From the NCBI RefSeq assembly GCF_018598185.1, contig NZ_JAHESC010000047.1, positions 1 to 57,790 on the forward strand: 57,790 bases of DNA, given 5' to 3'. A model generated the notes under the pieces. It was given only the letters and a program-made list of their open reading frames with translations, did not search any database and was not told the DNA's origin. Below, piece after piece: positions 35,516 through 44,622 of this stretch. The stretch is from Dawidia soli. GTDB lineage: Bacteria > Bacteroidota > Bacteroidia > Cytophagales > Cyclobacteriaceae. The translations under genes and the position numbers were made by a program. The number at the start of each line of letters is the position of its first letter. Positions within the stretch are counted from its first letter, which is position 1.

Positions 35516-36065
35516 TTGTAGGCGCTGTGCTACAGCCTGCCGTTGTACGATTTACTTAATTACACACAATCGATTCATTATACCGACATCGTTGTTGTGT
35601 TTAGTGAATATACTATGCAACGCCGGATTTCGAAAAAGTTTACGATTTAATTTTTATCACATCACACCGTCGTCCCTGAGACCATTTCCCACAGACCATA
35701 CGTAACAATACGTACGACAATTTTCAATCAATCATAAAAATATATACTTGTCCGGAATACATTATACATATCTTTCCCTCTCCCCACATCCTATGTATCG
35801 GACACAACGATACGCAACAACGTTATTTTGTTCAGCCTATTTTCCCGGGCCATATTCAAACAAAGCAGATTCAAATCCCCTCGAAGATCCCCCTGAACAA
35901 ACCGGTGTTATTAAAACACTTGCCCTTGCACACGCCGCACGAACATTTTCCTGTTCCACGATGCGCCCCGTGTACGACAAACACTTTCATGCCCGTACAT
36001 ATACGTAGACAATGCCGCGCGACGGCACGGCAAAAAATAACCTGCTGCGAAAGATCCTGGTGTGA

Positions 36066-36851
36066 TTAAAAGAACCCTTTGCTTTCGCCGGCGGCATTTT
36101 CAGACATGCGCGCTGCATGTTCTTTGCCCAGATAACGATCGATGAGGGTGTGACCAATATATATCAGTGGTGTGAGCAGCACGGCCACGCAGGCTTTATA
36201 GAGGTAGTTCGTGATGCCGATAGCCAGGATCTGTTTATTGGAAAATATGCCTGCAAAGGCGATGTATAACACCACGAAGCTATCCACGAACTGCGACACC
36301 AGGGTTGACCCGGTGGCCCGCAGCCATAACATGCGGCTGCCCGTTACCCGGCGCAAGCGTTGGAAGGCGAAGACGTCCACCAGCTGGCCCAGGATAAAGG
36401 CCACGAGAGAGGCAAAGATGATCCGCTGCCCCTGGCCGAAGATCTTACCGAACGCAAAGTCCATATTAAAAGCATTTCCCTGATCGTCTTTGCTGTTGGC
36501 ATCCATCCACCAATCCGCCGGCGGCAAATGAATGGAGAGGAGCAGCATGACAAAGGCATAAGCGATGAGGATGGCCGTGAGGTAGCTGATGCGCTTTACA
36601 CCGGGCTTGCCAAAGTACTCATTGATGAGGTCCGTTGTGATAAAGACGACGGGCCAGATCACTACCCCGGCCGTAAGGTTGAAATCCATGGTAAAGCCGA
36701 GGATGTTGAGGTGCGCAGGCTGCAGGCCGACGGTTGCCTCGGCGGAGAAGATCTTGACGCCGATCATTTCGGCCAGCAGGGCGTTGGTAATAACGATTCC
36801 CGCCAGGGTCATGAAGAGGCGATTATGTTTTTGTTCGACGGTAGGTTCCAT
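36066..36851 (-). CDS. yhhQ: queuosine precursor transporter, YhhQ/VUT family
   Basis: A 261-residue inner-membrane protein with about six helices and the family motifs (AEMIGVKIF near the start, VVFITTDLINEYFGK, FASLVAFILGQLVDVFAF, SQFVDSFVVLYIAF). It takes up queuosine precursors (preQ0/preQ1) for tRNA modification. The start at 36851 is preferred: the reading frame extends 66 codons further, but that part is the antisense of the RNase Z gene and has no membrane character. It begins 4 bp after the RNase Z stop, so the two tRNA-related genes form an operon. Confidence 0.9.
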   Translation of the reverse strand: MEPTVEQKHNRLFMTLAGIVITNALLAEMIGVKIFSAEATVGLQPAHLNILGFTMDFNLTAGVVIWPVVFITTDLINEYFGKPGVKRISYLTAILIAYAFVMLLLSIHLPPADWWMDANSKDDQGNAFNMDFAFGKIFGQGQRIIFASLVAFILGQLVDVFAFQRLRRVTGSRMLWLRATGSTLVSQFVDSFVVLYIAFAGIFSNKQILAIGITNYLYKACVAVLLTPLIYIGHTLIDRYLGKEHAARMSENAAGESKGFF

Positions 36852-36855
36852 GTGT

Positions 36856-37773
36856 TTATTCGGGAATAATAAATTCGACGCCTTCGAGTGCCAGGTGTGC
36901 TTCGGGAAAAATGCTGCGCGCTTCCTCCAGGATCGGCTCCAGCTCTTTGTACCGTGCGGAGAAGTGGCCCAACACAAGCTTGCCGGCGTGTGCCAGCCGG
37001 GCGATGGTGGCCGCCTGTGCGGCGGTGCTGTGCAGCGTCTCGCGCGCACGGGCTTCGTCGTCGAGGGTAAAGGTCGCTTCGTGGTAAAGTATATCGACGC
37101 CTTTCACCTGGTCGGCGATGCGCTCGACGTAGGCCGTGTCTGAACAGTAGGCATAGCTGCGCGAGCGCCGGGGCGGCAAGGTCAGGTCGGCATTGCGATA
37201 GAGGATCGCGCCGGCATCGTCTACGACGTCTTCGCCGCGTTTCAGACCGGCCAGCTGACGAATGAGCAACCCCTCGGGCAGACGCGTTTTGTCGACACGC
37301 CGCGGCTTGGGTTTCTCCTTGAACAAAAAGCCCGAGCTGCGGATCTTGTGTACGAGCGGGATCGTCTCTACCGTGACGGCGTCGTCTTCATAGATCACAC
37401 CTTGCGCATCTTTCTCCAGGCGGTGGAATACGATCCGGAAGGATGGCGCCGAGCGCGAGTAGCGCAGCTGCGTGGTGATGATCTCGTCGAGGCCGCGGTG
37501 GCTATAGAGGTGCAGGTCGGCCGCGCGGCGTTGCAGGTGCATGGTAAAGATGAGGCCCATCAGGCCCAGGTAATGATCGCCGTGCAGGTGACTGATGAAG
37601 ATATGGTTGATGCGGTGGTAGGACGCGCCGAAACGCATCAGCTGCATCTGGGCCGCTTCGCCACAGTCGACCAGGAAGAACCGGCTTTGGATCTCCACCA
37701 GCTGGGCACTGGGATGTCGTCCGTATACGGGCAGGGCACCGCTGGATCCAAGAATGGTGATTTTAAAGCTCAT
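36856..37773 (-). CDS. rnz: ribonuclease Z (tRNA 3' endonuclease)
   Basis: A 305-residue metallo-beta-lactamase-fold enzyme that trims the 3' end of tRNA precursors. The metal-binding motif SHLHGDH (about 61-67), GSSGALP near the N-terminus, the SDTAY motif, the HEATF motif and the late GHFSARY histidine are all present. The start at 37773 (MSFKITILGSSG) was chosen over an in-frame ATG 13 codons upstream, because the family starts directly with the first beta strand and the extra part lies near the terminator of the previous gene. The queuosine transporter gene follows after 4 bp. Confidence 0.93.
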   Translation of the reverse strand: MSFKITILGSSGALPVYGRHPSAQLVEIQSRFFLVDCGEAAQMQLMRFGASYHRINHIFISHLHGDHYLGLMGLIFTMHLQRRAADLHLYSHRGLDEIITTQLRYSRSAPSFRIVFHRLEKDAQGVIYEDDAVTVETIPLVHKIRSSGFLFKEKPKPRRVDKTRLPEGLLIRQLAGLKRGEDVVDDAGAILYRNADLTLPPRRSRSYAYCSDTAYVERIADQVKGVDILYHEATFTLDDEARARETLHSTAAQAATIARLAHAGKLVLGHFSARYKELEPILEEARSIFPEAHLALEGVEFIIPE

Positions 37774-37797
37774 AGTGCCGCTGTGCGCCAACAGGTA

Positions 37798-37832
37798 AAA
37801 TAAAAAGACCAAAACTCCGGAGAGCTTTGGTC
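37798..37832 (-). terminator. intrinsic terminator between STAS gene and rnz
   Basis: On the minus strand GACCAAAGCTC (37832-37822), loop, GAGTTTTGGTC (37817-37807) form an 11-bp stem with one G-T pair, followed by TTTTTATTTT. It ends the STAS transcript before rnz. Confidence 0.8.
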
Positions 37833-37859
37833 AGTATATCGGGTGACCGGCATCCTCCG

Positions 37860-38240
37860 TTAGTGGGTGTCGCCGGCTTTGAGGTCTTTTTCGATCTCGT
37901 GCATATAGACCGTGTCGATGGCCTCCTCTACCGTGGGCAGAATGTTGAGGACGCTGTCCAGCTGGGAGATCTTGATGAGCTTCATCGAGTGGTCGGACAG
38001 GCTGGCCAGCACGAAGATGCCGCCATCCTCTTGAACAATGCGGTTTCCCACCAACAGGGCGCTGAGGCCGGAGGAGTCGGTATACTTTACATCGGAGAGG
38101 TCGAGGATGATGTTGCGCACGCCTTCGGCGTGTAGCGTGATCAACTCTGACTTCAGCCCCGGCGCCACGCTGCTGTCCAGCTTTTCTTCGTGCAGCTTGA
38201 GCATGCAGTACTTCTCCTGCTTATCGATCGTATATTTCAT
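37860..38240 (-). CDS. STAS-domain anti-sigma factor antagonist-like protein
   Basis: A 126-residue single STAS domain. The phosphorylatable serine region reads YTDSSGLSALL (Ser near 55), as in SpoIIAA-type antagonists. No anti-sigma kinase (HATPase of the RsbW/SpoIIAB type) or sigma factor gene is adjacent, so the partner must lie elsewhere. It is 49 bp downstream of purC in the same direction and ends at a strong terminator; co-transcription with purC is possible. In Bacteroidota such proteins are often lone copies with unknown targets. Confidence 0.88.
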   Translation of the reverse strand: MKYTIDKQEKYCMLKLHEEKLDSSVAPGLKSELITLHAEGVRNIILDLSDVKYTDSSGLSALLVGNRIVQEDGGIFVLASLSDHSMKLIKISQLDSVLNILPTVEEAIDTVYMHEIEKDLKAGDTH

Positions 38241-38289
38241 CGGTTCGTATTTACTAAATGGTCTCTCTCTTGTCGGACCGGTCTGCCGG

Positions 38290-39252
38290 TTAGTGTTTCT
38301 GACCTTCTAAGGTAACGGATTTTATTGAATTGAGAATGCTTTGCTCGATTCTTTCCAGCATCTGCGTATACTGCACGGGTGCGAGGGCTTCGCCGCGCAC
38401 GACCTGGTACAACTCTTTGTAACGCGTTGAAATAGACTCGACGACGGCGTCTGTCATTTCAGGAACCTGCTGGCCGTCCTTGCCCTGGAAGCCGTTCTCG
38501 ATCAGCCATTGCCGCACAAACTCTTTCGAGAGCTGCTTCTGCGGCTCACCGGACTGCTGGCGGGCGGCGTATCCCTCCTGATAAAAATACCGCGACGAAT
38601 CGGGCGTGTGCACTTCGTCGATGAGGTAGATGGTGCCGTTGTGTTTACCAAACTCATATTTGGTGTCGACCAGGATCAAGCCGCGGTCGGCCGCCAGCGC
38701 GGTTCCTTTCTCGAACAACCGCAGGGTATAATTCTCCAGCACGGCGTAGTCTTCGGGACTTACAATGCCGCGGGCCAGGATCTCCTCGCGGGAAATATCT
38801 TCGTCATGGCCGACGGCGGCTTTGGTCGTGGGGGTGATGATGGGGTGCGGAAGTTTGTCGTTTTCGCGCAGACCTTCAGGCAGGGGCACGCCGCAAAGCA
38901 TGCGTTTACCGGCGCGGTATTCGCGCCAGGCGTGGCCGGCCAGGTAGCCGCGTACCACCATTTCCACCGCAAACGGCTGGCAGCGGAAGCCCACGGTTAC
39001 GTTGGGATCGGGCGTGGCAATGACCCAGTTCGGCACCAGGTGTTTGGTGGCCTCCAGGTTAAAGGCGGCGATCTGGTTCAGCACCCGGCCCTTATCGGGA
39101 ATGGCGCGCGGCAAAATGACATCGAACGCCGAGATCCGGTCGGTGGCCACCATGGCCATATAGTCGCCGAAATAATAGACGTCGCGGACCTTGCCGCTGT
39201 AAAAACCGGTTTGGTTGGGGAATTTGAACTTGGTTTCGCTGATTGCCTGCAT
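38290..39252 (-). CDS. purC: phosphoribosylaminoimidazole-succinocarboxamide (SAICAR) synthase
   Basis: A 320-residue cytoplasmic enzyme of purine biosynthesis that joins CAIR and aspartate using ATP. Family motifs are [14 protein letters not shown] near the start, [51 protein letters not shown] and [13 protein letters not shown]. The longer form (about 310-320 residues) is common in Bacteroidota. No other purine gene is nearby; upstream is a MORN-repeat gene 67 bp away in the same direction, downstream the STAS gene. Confidence 0.95.
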   Translation of the reverse strand: MQAISETKFKFPNQTGFYSGKVRDVYYFGDYMAMVATDRISAFDVILPRAIPDKGRVLNQIAAFNLEATKHLVPNWVIATPDPNVTVGFRCQPFAVEMVVRGYLAGHAWREYRAGKRMLCGVPLPEGLRENDKLPHPIITPTTKAAVGHDEDISREEILARGIVSPEDYAVLENYTLRLFEKGTALAADRGLILVDTKYEFGKHNGTIYLIDEVHTPDSSRYFYQEGYAARQQSGEPQKQLSKEFVRQWLIENGFQGKDGQQVPEMTDAVVESISTRYKELYQVVRGEALAPVQYTQMLERIEQSILNSIKSVTLEGQKH

Positions 39253-39319
39253 GAAAATGGTATTCCAGACGGCAAGTTAATGCATTGGCGAATGACTCTG
39301 AAATCCTTTTTTTGAACTT

Positions 39320-40666
39320 CTACGGCTTGGGGGCCGTCGGCGTGGCCACGACGGCGCCTGCTTTGTAGGTGGTCACGCGTGTCAGCTTGCCGTTTTCGTC
39401 GTACTCGCGCCACTCGCGGTTCTTTTTGTCGGCCACGTATTCGCCTTGCTCGCGCACTTTTCCGGAAGGATAATAGGCTGTGAACATGCCGTGGCGGCGG
39501 TTGGAGCGGTAATCACCCTGGGTGGCCAGGGTACCGGTCTCATAATACGTACGCACGGGGCCTGCCAGCAGATCGAACTTGAACGTTTCCTCCTGCTGCA
39601 CCTTGCCCGACGGATAATATGTGTACCGCACGCCCATGCGTTTGCCGGCAACGTAGGTCTCTTTGACGTGAGGAATGCGGCCGCCGGGGTGGTAATACAC
39701 CCACAGGCCGTGCGGCTTCTCATTCCGGAACCGTTTCTCGTTTTGCAGGGCGCCATGCTCGTCAAAGGTCTCCTGCGTCATGTCAATGCCGTTAACGGCC
39801 ACCTGCTCTTTGACGTGCACGTTGCCGGATGGATAGTACTCCACGTTGTGGCCGGTCTTCTTGCCTTCCTTATAATTGAACCGATGCTGCACCGAGCCGT
39901 CTGGAAAATAGGCGGTGTTGGGGCCGTGCAATTTTCCGCTTACAAAACTGCCTTCCAACAGCAGGTGTCCGGCGCTGTCATAGCGTTTAAAGTCGCCGTT
40001 ACGCGATCCTTCCTTCATGGTGGAGACCGTCTCCAACTGGCCGTTGGGATAGTAGTTTTTGAAGTAGCCCGTCAGGATGCCCTCTTTGTAGTTCGCTTCC
40101 GTCTCTACTTTGCCGTTTTCGAAGAATGTGCGCGTGATGCCGTTGGGCTTGCCGCGGTGATAGGCGATCTCTTTGCGCACGGATCCGCCCGGATAAAACT
40201 CTTTGACGAGTCCCTCGGGTTTGCCTTTAGCAAAGTATGTTTCGCTTTTTACGGCGCCGTTCTCATAATACAGCTGGATGCTGTCGGCCAGTTTATCGTT
40301 CTGGTAGTAGGCGCGTTGCACGGGTTTTCCGTCTTCATTGTAGACCACGACCGGGCCGTGGCGCAGGCCGTTGACAAACCCCAGCGTGCGTGCGGGCCGG
40401 CCGTTCGAATGGAACTCGCGAAACTCACCCGATTTCACGCCGTCATCGAAGTTGCCTTCCAGCATGACCTGGCCGTTTTCGTAGTACCGGCGGTACAGGC
40501 CTTCCATGCGGCTCTCGTCGCCGGGCGACACGGTGTACACTTCCTGGAGGTGTTTTTTGGCGGAGTCGTAGTACGTGCGCACTTCCCGTTGCCCCCAGGC
40601 TGTGCCGGGAAGTATGCCCATGAGTATTGCGGAGACCTGAAGCCAGTACCGGACCTGTTGTTTCAT
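39320..40666 (-). CDS. exported MORN-repeat (YwqK-like) protein
   Basis: A 448-residue protein with a signal peptide (about 1-25, ending AWGQ) followed by about sixteen MORN-variant repeats of about 23-24 residues (YYENGQVMLEGNF, YFAKGKPEGLVKEFYPGG and similar) filling the whole chain. Databases often label this repeat family as YwqK antitoxin, but nothing here indicates a toxin-antitoxin role: no toxin gene is adjacent and the protein is exported. Repeats of this kind usually form elongated beta sheets that bind membranes or other proteins. Function unknown. It is divergent from mtgA with 79 bp between them. Confidence 0.85.
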   Translation of the reverse strand: MKQQVRYWLQVSAILMGILPGTAWGQREVRTYYDSAKKHLQEVYTVSPGDESRMEGLYRRYYENGQVMLEGNFDDGVKSGEFREFHSNGRPARTLGFVNGLRHGPVVVYNEDGKPVQRAYYQNDKLADSIQLYYENGAVKSETYFAKGKPEGLVKEFYPGGSVRKEIAYHRGKPNGITRTFFENGKVETEANYKEGILTGYFKNYYPNGQLETVSTMKEGSRNGDFKRYDSAGHLLLEGSFVSGKLHGPNTAYFPDGSVQHRFNYKEGKKTGHNVEYYPSGNVHVKEQVAVNGIDMTQETFDEHGALQNEKRFRNEKPHGLWVYYHPGGRIPHVKETYVAGKRMGVRYTYYPSGKVQQEETFKFDLLAGPVRTYYETGTLATQGDYRSNRRHGMFTAYYPSGKVREQGEYVADKKNREWREYDENGKLTRVTTYKAGAVVATPTAPKP

Positions 40667-40682
40667 GCGGATCTGAAATACC

Positions 40683-40690
40683 CAAAGGTA
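40683..40690 (-). promoter_or_regulatory. -7 box for the MORN-repeat gene
   Basis: TACCTTTG on the minus strand matches TAnnTTTG and lies 16 bp before the ATG. No clear -33 box at the usual spacing. Confidence 0.35.
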
Positions 40691-40717
40691 ACGAAGAACC
40701 GGTAATGGTTATTATGC

Positions 40718-40725
40718 TACTTTTG
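40718..40725 (+). promoter_or_regulatory. -7 box for mtgA
   Basis: TACTTTTG on the plus strand matches TAnnTTTG and ends 20 bp before the mtgA ATG. No -33 box was identified. Confidence 0.35.
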
Positions 40726-40745
40726 CTGCCTGAAAAAACCGAGCC

Positions 40746-41471
40746 ATGAGTTTTACCGACACGGCAAAAACAGCCGGGAGCTGGCTGAAGAAGGTCGTTA
40801 TTGTACTGTTTGTAGCCCAGCTATTCTATATTTTTATTCTCAAGTGGGTGGATCCCCCCATTACGGTCACGCAATTGATGAGCTGGGTTACCGGCTATGG
40901 CCTGAAACGCGACTATATATCCTTTCAGGAGATGGGTACGAACGCGCCGTTCGCGGTGCTCTGCTCGGAAGACCAGCTTTTTCCCGACCATAACGGCTTC
41001 GACATCAAAAGTATTCAGAAAGCCCTGGAGCACAATAGCAAGGCCAAGACCTTGCGCGGGGGGTCTACGCTCAGCCAGCAGGTGGCCAAGAATGTTTTTT
41101 TGTGGCAGGACCGCACCTGGGTCCGCAAGGGACTGGAGGCGTACTTCACGTTTATGATCGAGCACGTGTGGGGTAAGCAGCGCATTTTGGAAGTATATAT
41201 GAACGTGGCGGAAATGGGGCGCGGCGTGTTCGGAATCCAAGCAGCGGCGCAATACTATTTCAAAAAGCCTGCGAAGAAGCTGCTGCCCATGGAAGCGGCG
41301 CGCATCGCGGCGAACCTGCCGAATCCGAAAAAGTATATGGTCAACCCCGCGTCCGCTCATATCAACCGGCGCGCGAACTGGATCTTGCAGCAGATGGCGA
41401 ACCTGCGGAACGATGCAGATATACAGACGGTGCTAAGTCCGGAGAAGAAGAAGCAGAAGTACGATCAGTAA
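40746..41471 (+). CDS. mtgA: monofunctional biosynthetic peptidoglycan transglycosylase
   Basis: A 241-residue GT51 enzyme that polymerises lipid II into glycan strands on the outer face of the inner membrane. One N-terminal membrane helix (about 15-33) is followed by the catalytic motif SEDQLFPDHNGFD with the base Glu at 75, then RGGSTLSQQVAKNVFLW, ILEVYMNVAEMG and GIQAAAQYYF. There is no transpeptidase domain. It faces the first hydrolase gene tail to tail with only 33 bp between, and no terminator is obvious there. The two L,D-transpeptidases at 52.5-55.1 kb are a related wall function but not linked. Confidence 0.95.
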   Translation: MSFTDTAKTAGSWLKKVVIVLFVAQLFYIFILKWVDPPITVTQLMSWVTGYGLKRDYISFQEMGTNAPFAVLCSEDQLFPDHNGFDIKSIQKALEHNSKAKTLRGGSTLSQQVAKNVFLWQDRTWVRKGLEAYFTFMIEHVWGKQRILEVYMNVAEMGRGVFGIQAAAQYYFKKPAKKLLPMEAARIAANLPNPKKYMVNPASAHINRRANWILQQMANLRNDADIQTVLSPEKKKQKYDQ

Positions 41472-41504
41472 ACTTCAGCTAAAACTGGCGCCGGCAAAGG
41501 GCGG

Positions 41505-42896
41505 TTAGTAGCGTATGAACCGTTGCTGCAGGACTAATACCCCGCCTTTCAACAAGCGTAAGATATAGGTACCGGCGGGAATGTTGTCCAGCGCGAGCGT
41601 TACTTCGTTTTTTGCCGTGGCGGATGTTACGGGCACCGTGCGGCGAGCACCGGTTGTGCTGACGACTTCGGCGGCGTCGAAGCGCAGGGGTTCCCGGTTG
41701 AACGAGATGTATAGCGTGCTGCCTTGCACGGGGTTGGGATGCACGATCATGCCCTGGCGCTCCGCGCCTTCTATGCCTACTACCCCACCCTCGGCTAAGA
41801 TGATGGAAAATTCCTGACGGAAAGAGCCAGCGCTGTTCTTCGCTTCGATCGTAACGGTATAGGTACCGGCGGTCAACGTCTCGGCTATAATCAGCTGGTC
41901 GCCCGCTATCTTAAATTTCGCATTGTCAGTTATGCCCGCGGGCAGGCTGAACGTCGTGGGGCGCGCGCCGTTGCTGACGATGCGACCGACAGACGTGTTT
42001 ACAATTGCCTTGCTCACATCCGGCATGGCGCTTAGTCGCAATACATTGGGGGCCGTGGCATTCATCGGTGTCTTGCCGCAGGCTTTCATCCACTCGAACC
42101 AGTCGCCATCGGGGTCGTTTTTATTCCATTGATAACACGGCGTGCCATTGATGGCGTCGGTTACCTGCGCGGTGTTCATGCCCTGCGCGTTGTATACACA
42201 TTCCCACGCTTCGTGGCCCAGGTTTTTATAGACTGTCATTCTCGCGCGCGTGGCATCCAGCTTATACAACGCGCTGTGAAAGCCGGCTACGTCCGATACG
42301 AGGTTGGGCACTACGTCGTCTTCACCCTGGTGGATCCAGACGTATTGTTTGTTGTCTACGATCTGCTGCACCTTGGGCACGGCAGCCGCCAGGTTGGTGG
42401 ACATGAGCGTAAGCGTAGAGAAGGACTTATATACATCGGAGTTGGCCACGATCATATCCCGGATGGCATAACCGCCCGCAGAGAGCCCAGCCAGGTGTTG
42501 TTGGCCCGGCTCGATCACGGCTTTGTAGTGATCTGTCGCCCAGGTAATGAAATTGGTGATGCTGGCATTGCCGTTCCAATAGCCGCTGGGATCTTGCGGC
42601 GCAAGTACGATAAAATCAGCACTGTGGGTCTTCAGCCACTGACAGATTTGCACGTTCAGAATCTTATCCAATGAGCTGGCGGTACCCATACCGGCATCGT
42701 TGAGGCCGTGCAGCCAATAAAGCACAGGGTATTTTTTAGCGCCGCTGTCGTCAAAGCCAGGCGGCAGGTATTCAACATAGCCCTTTGGATTTGCTGCACG
42801 GGTTTTTTCGGGGACTTTGGTAAGGGTGCCTTTCTGTGCAAATCCCGCCGTTGCGAGCCAAAGCAGGCCGGCGGCAAGCATCATAGTACGTAACAT
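41505..42896 (-). CDS. secreted alpha/beta hydrolase with T9SS tail, paralogue 1
   Basis: A 463-residue exported protein. Signal peptide (about 1-20), esterase domain of the predicted-peptidase/CE1-like kind (about 22-280) with YPVLYWLHGL, the nucleophile motif GLSAGGYA, an acid in HQGEDDVVP and a histidine in LGHEAWE. A cadherin-like beta domain (about 285-375) and a C-terminal T9SS sorting domain (VHPNPVQGSTL, AGTYILRLLKGG) follow. Substrate unknown: esters on plant polysaccharides or polyesters are reasonable guesses for this fold. It is the last of four tandem copies on the minus strand and differs from the others in having Ala for Ser after the nucleophile. Confidence 0.85.
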   Translation of the reverse strand: MLRTMMLAAGLLWLATAGFAQKGTLTKVPEKTRAANPKGYVEYLPPGFDDSGAKKYPVLYWLHGLNDAGMGTASSLDKILNVQICQWLKTHSADFIVLAPQDPSGYWNGNASITNFITWATDHYKAVIEPGQQHLAGLSAGGYAIRDMIVANSDVYKSFSTLTLMSTNLAAAVPKVQQIVDNKQYVWIHQGEDDVVPNLVSDVAGFHSALYKLDATRARMTVYKNLGHEAWECVYNAQGMNTAQVTDAINGTPCYQWNKNDPDGDWFEWMKACGKTPMNATAPNVLRLSAMPDVSKAIVNTSVGRIVSNGARPTTFSLPAGITDNAKFKIAGDQLIIAETLTAGTYTVTIEAKNSAGSFRQEFSIILAEGGVVGIEGAERQGMIVHPNPVQGSTLYISFNREPLRFDAAEVVSTTGARRTVPVTSATAKNEVTLALDNIPAGTYILRLLKGGVLVLQQRFIRY

Positions 42897-42956
42897 CGCG
42901 CTCGTTGATCTTTTAGTTTACTCGTAACTGTTTATGAGAAGAGCTATTTTACTGGA

Positions 42957-42990
42957 AAAATATAAAAAGCGTGGAGATTTCTCCCCACGC
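42957..42990 (-). terminator. intrinsic terminator between hydrolase paralogues 2 and 1
   Basis: GCGTGG (42969-42974) pairs with CCACGC (42985-42990), extended past a small bulge by AGA/TCT. The minus strand then has TTTTTATATTTTT. It lies 59 bp after the stop of paralogue 2; the plus side is also T-rich, so it may work in both directions. Confidence 0.7.
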
Positions 42991-43048
42991 ATACCTATAT
43001 TTAATTTTTCACCCGTTTGCAACAGGCCCCGTGACGATCGACAATGTT

Positions 43049-44470
43049 TTAATCGGCCTTCACCAGTCTGCTTTGTCCCACCGCATTCTGCCGGTGGAGC
43101 AGGCGCACGACGTAAATGCCGGCCGGCAGATCACCCACGTCGACGTTCGCGGTACCGTCTGCCGACGATAACCCGAGCGTGCGATGGAGGGTAACGCCTT
43201 GCGCCCCGACCAGCTCGATGGCATCGATCGCTTTCTGCCCGCTGCCGGTCTTAACCGACAGCATACGTCCTTGCAGCGGGTTGGGATATACGGCTATTGT
43301 CCACGCGTCGGGGTCTTTTTCGTTGCCGACAATGACTTCGTCTTCTTTATTCACCGTGATCGAGAACGTTTCTTCGGTGATGCCGATGACGTTGGCGGCC
43401 TTCACTACCACGGTATAGTTACCCGGTGGCAACGACTCTTTCGCGGTAAGCGAATGGCCGTCTAATGCAAATGCATTGTTGTCGGCGGTGCTGCCCGGCA
43501 GCGAAAAGATCATGGGCTCGAGACCATCGGCAGTAAGATCGCCCACCGGAATCTGCGGATCGAATCCCTCTTCCAATTCATTGTTGCTAAGCGCCAGGGC
43601 AAAGGGTGCCTTGGCATTTACCGGAGCCTTGCCGTGGCGGATCATCCAGGTAAACCAGTCGGGATCCGGATCGGCTTCCGTCCAATGATAGAATGTCGTA
43701 CCATCGATGGTGCCGGTGAGCTGCTCTTTCGTTTTTCCCAGGTTGTTATAGACGTAGATCCACGATGCGTGGGCAACATCGACAAAGGCGGTAAAGCGGG
43801 TGCGCGTCGAATCGAGCGCGTAGAGTTTGTTGTGAAAACCTTCGGCTTCGCTCATCCGGTTGGGGTTGATGTCGGCGTCGCCGTGAAAGATCCATACATA
43901 TTGATCGTTTTCTACAATGCGCTTCGCATCGTTTACGGCCGTGGCCAGGTTGGTGGACATGAGTGAAAACGTGGAAAAGGCCCGGCAGGCCGGTGTATTG
44001 GCAATGATATAGTCGCGAATGCCGTAGCCGCCGGAAGAGAAGCCGGCCAGGTGTTGCTGCGTGGGCTGGATGATGCCCTTATACTCCTGGGTGGCCCAGG
44101 CTACGAAGGCCTGGAGGTCGTTGGTGCCGTCGCCCGTCCAATACCCGCTGTGATCTTGCGGCGCCAGCACCACCATGGGCACGTCGTGGGTCTTGAGCCA
44201 CTGGCAGAGATAAGTATTAAGCACTTTGTCTATCTCTTCATAGGCCCCCCACCCCTTCTCGCCCAGGCCGTGCAGCCAGTATAACACGGGGTATTGCGTC
44301 TTACCACTCCCGTCGAAGCCAGGCGGCAGGTATTCCACATAGCCTTTGACATTGCCGTTACGCGTGCGAATGGCATATTTGGTGAGCGTACCGTTTTGGG
44401 CAACGACGGTCTGCACCGCCGTACAACAGAACACGGCGGCCCAAATCAGGAAAAGTAAAGGTCTTGACAT
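43049..44470 (-). CDS. secreted alpha/beta hydrolase with T9SS tail, paralogue 2
   Basis: A 473-residue paralogue. The start at 44470 gives a proper signal peptide (MSRPLLFLIWAAVF..., ending VVAQ); the frame stays open 67 codons further upstream, but that part overlaps paralogue 3 and is not signal-like. Catalytic motifs are GFSSGGYG for the nucleophile, HGDADINPN for the acid and VAHASW for the histidine. The cadherin-like part has diverged (LEPMIFSLPGSTADNNAF) and the T9SS domain reads VYPNPLQGRML with AGIYVVRLLHR. Same substrate uncertainty as its neighbours. Confidence 0.85.
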   Translation of the reverse strand: MSRPLLFLIWAAVFCCTAVQTVVAQNGTLTKYAIRTRNGNVKGYVEYLPPGFDGSGKTQYPVLYWLHGLGEKGWGAYEEIDKVLNTYLCQWLKTHDVPMVVLAPQDHSGYWTGDGTNDLQAFVAWATQEYKGIIQPTQQHLAGFSSGGYGIRDYIIANTPACRAFSTFSLMSTNLATAVNDAKRIVENDQYVWIFHGDADINPNRMSEAEGFHNKLYALDSTRTRFTAFVDVAHASWIYVYNNLGKTKEQLTGTIDGTTFYHWTEADPDPDWFTWMIRHGKAPVNAKAPFALALSNNELEEGFDPQIPVGDLTADGLEPMIFSLPGSTADNNAFALDGHSLTAKESLPPGNYTVVVKAANVIGITEETFSITVNKEDEVIVGNEKDPDAWTIAVYPNPLQGRMLSVKTGSGQKAIDAIELVGAQGVTLHRTLGLSSADGTANVDVGDLPAGIYVVRLLHRQNAVGQSRLVKAD

Positions 44471-44582
44471 GTATATATGAGCGGTTTGAAGTCGGCGAAA
44501 AAGAGAACCGTGGGGGAACAGCGATTCTCTTCCTGGCGTCACTAAAAGATTGTGCCAGGGCGATGTGGGGCGAAAACCGTGG

Positions 44583-44607
44583 CCACCCCGCGGGACTTGC
44601 GGGGTGG
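44583..44607 (-). terminator. hairpin between hydrolase paralogues 3 and 2
   Basis: A perfect 9-bp stem CCACCCCGC / GCGGGGTGG with a 7-base loop lies 16 bp after the stop of paralogue 3. Only a short TTTT follows on the minus strand a few bases later, so termination may be inefficient. Confidence 0.5.
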
Positions 44608-44622
44608 TTGAGGCTCGTATCG

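Larger units (their letters stand above)
35290..36065. other. gene-free stretch between response regulator and queuosine transporter genes
   Basis: These 776 bp are AT-rich in the middle and hold no protein with recognisable composition. They contain the duplicated hairpin element (35327-35515). A symmetrical TACGTA-ACAA-TACGTA site lies at 35699-35714. The rest shows nothing I can name. A non-coding RNA running on the minus strand and ending at the terminator at 35317 is possible. Confidence 0.45.

Noticed and set aside
35748-36008. 86-codon plus-strand frame in the 35.3-36.1 kb gap
   Set aside because: Composition is not protein-like and no promoter or ribosome-binding site is seen.
39320-40666. 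MORN-repeat protein as a YwqK toxin-antitoxin component
   Set aside because: The label comes from the repeat family only; the protein is exported and no toxin gene is adjacent.
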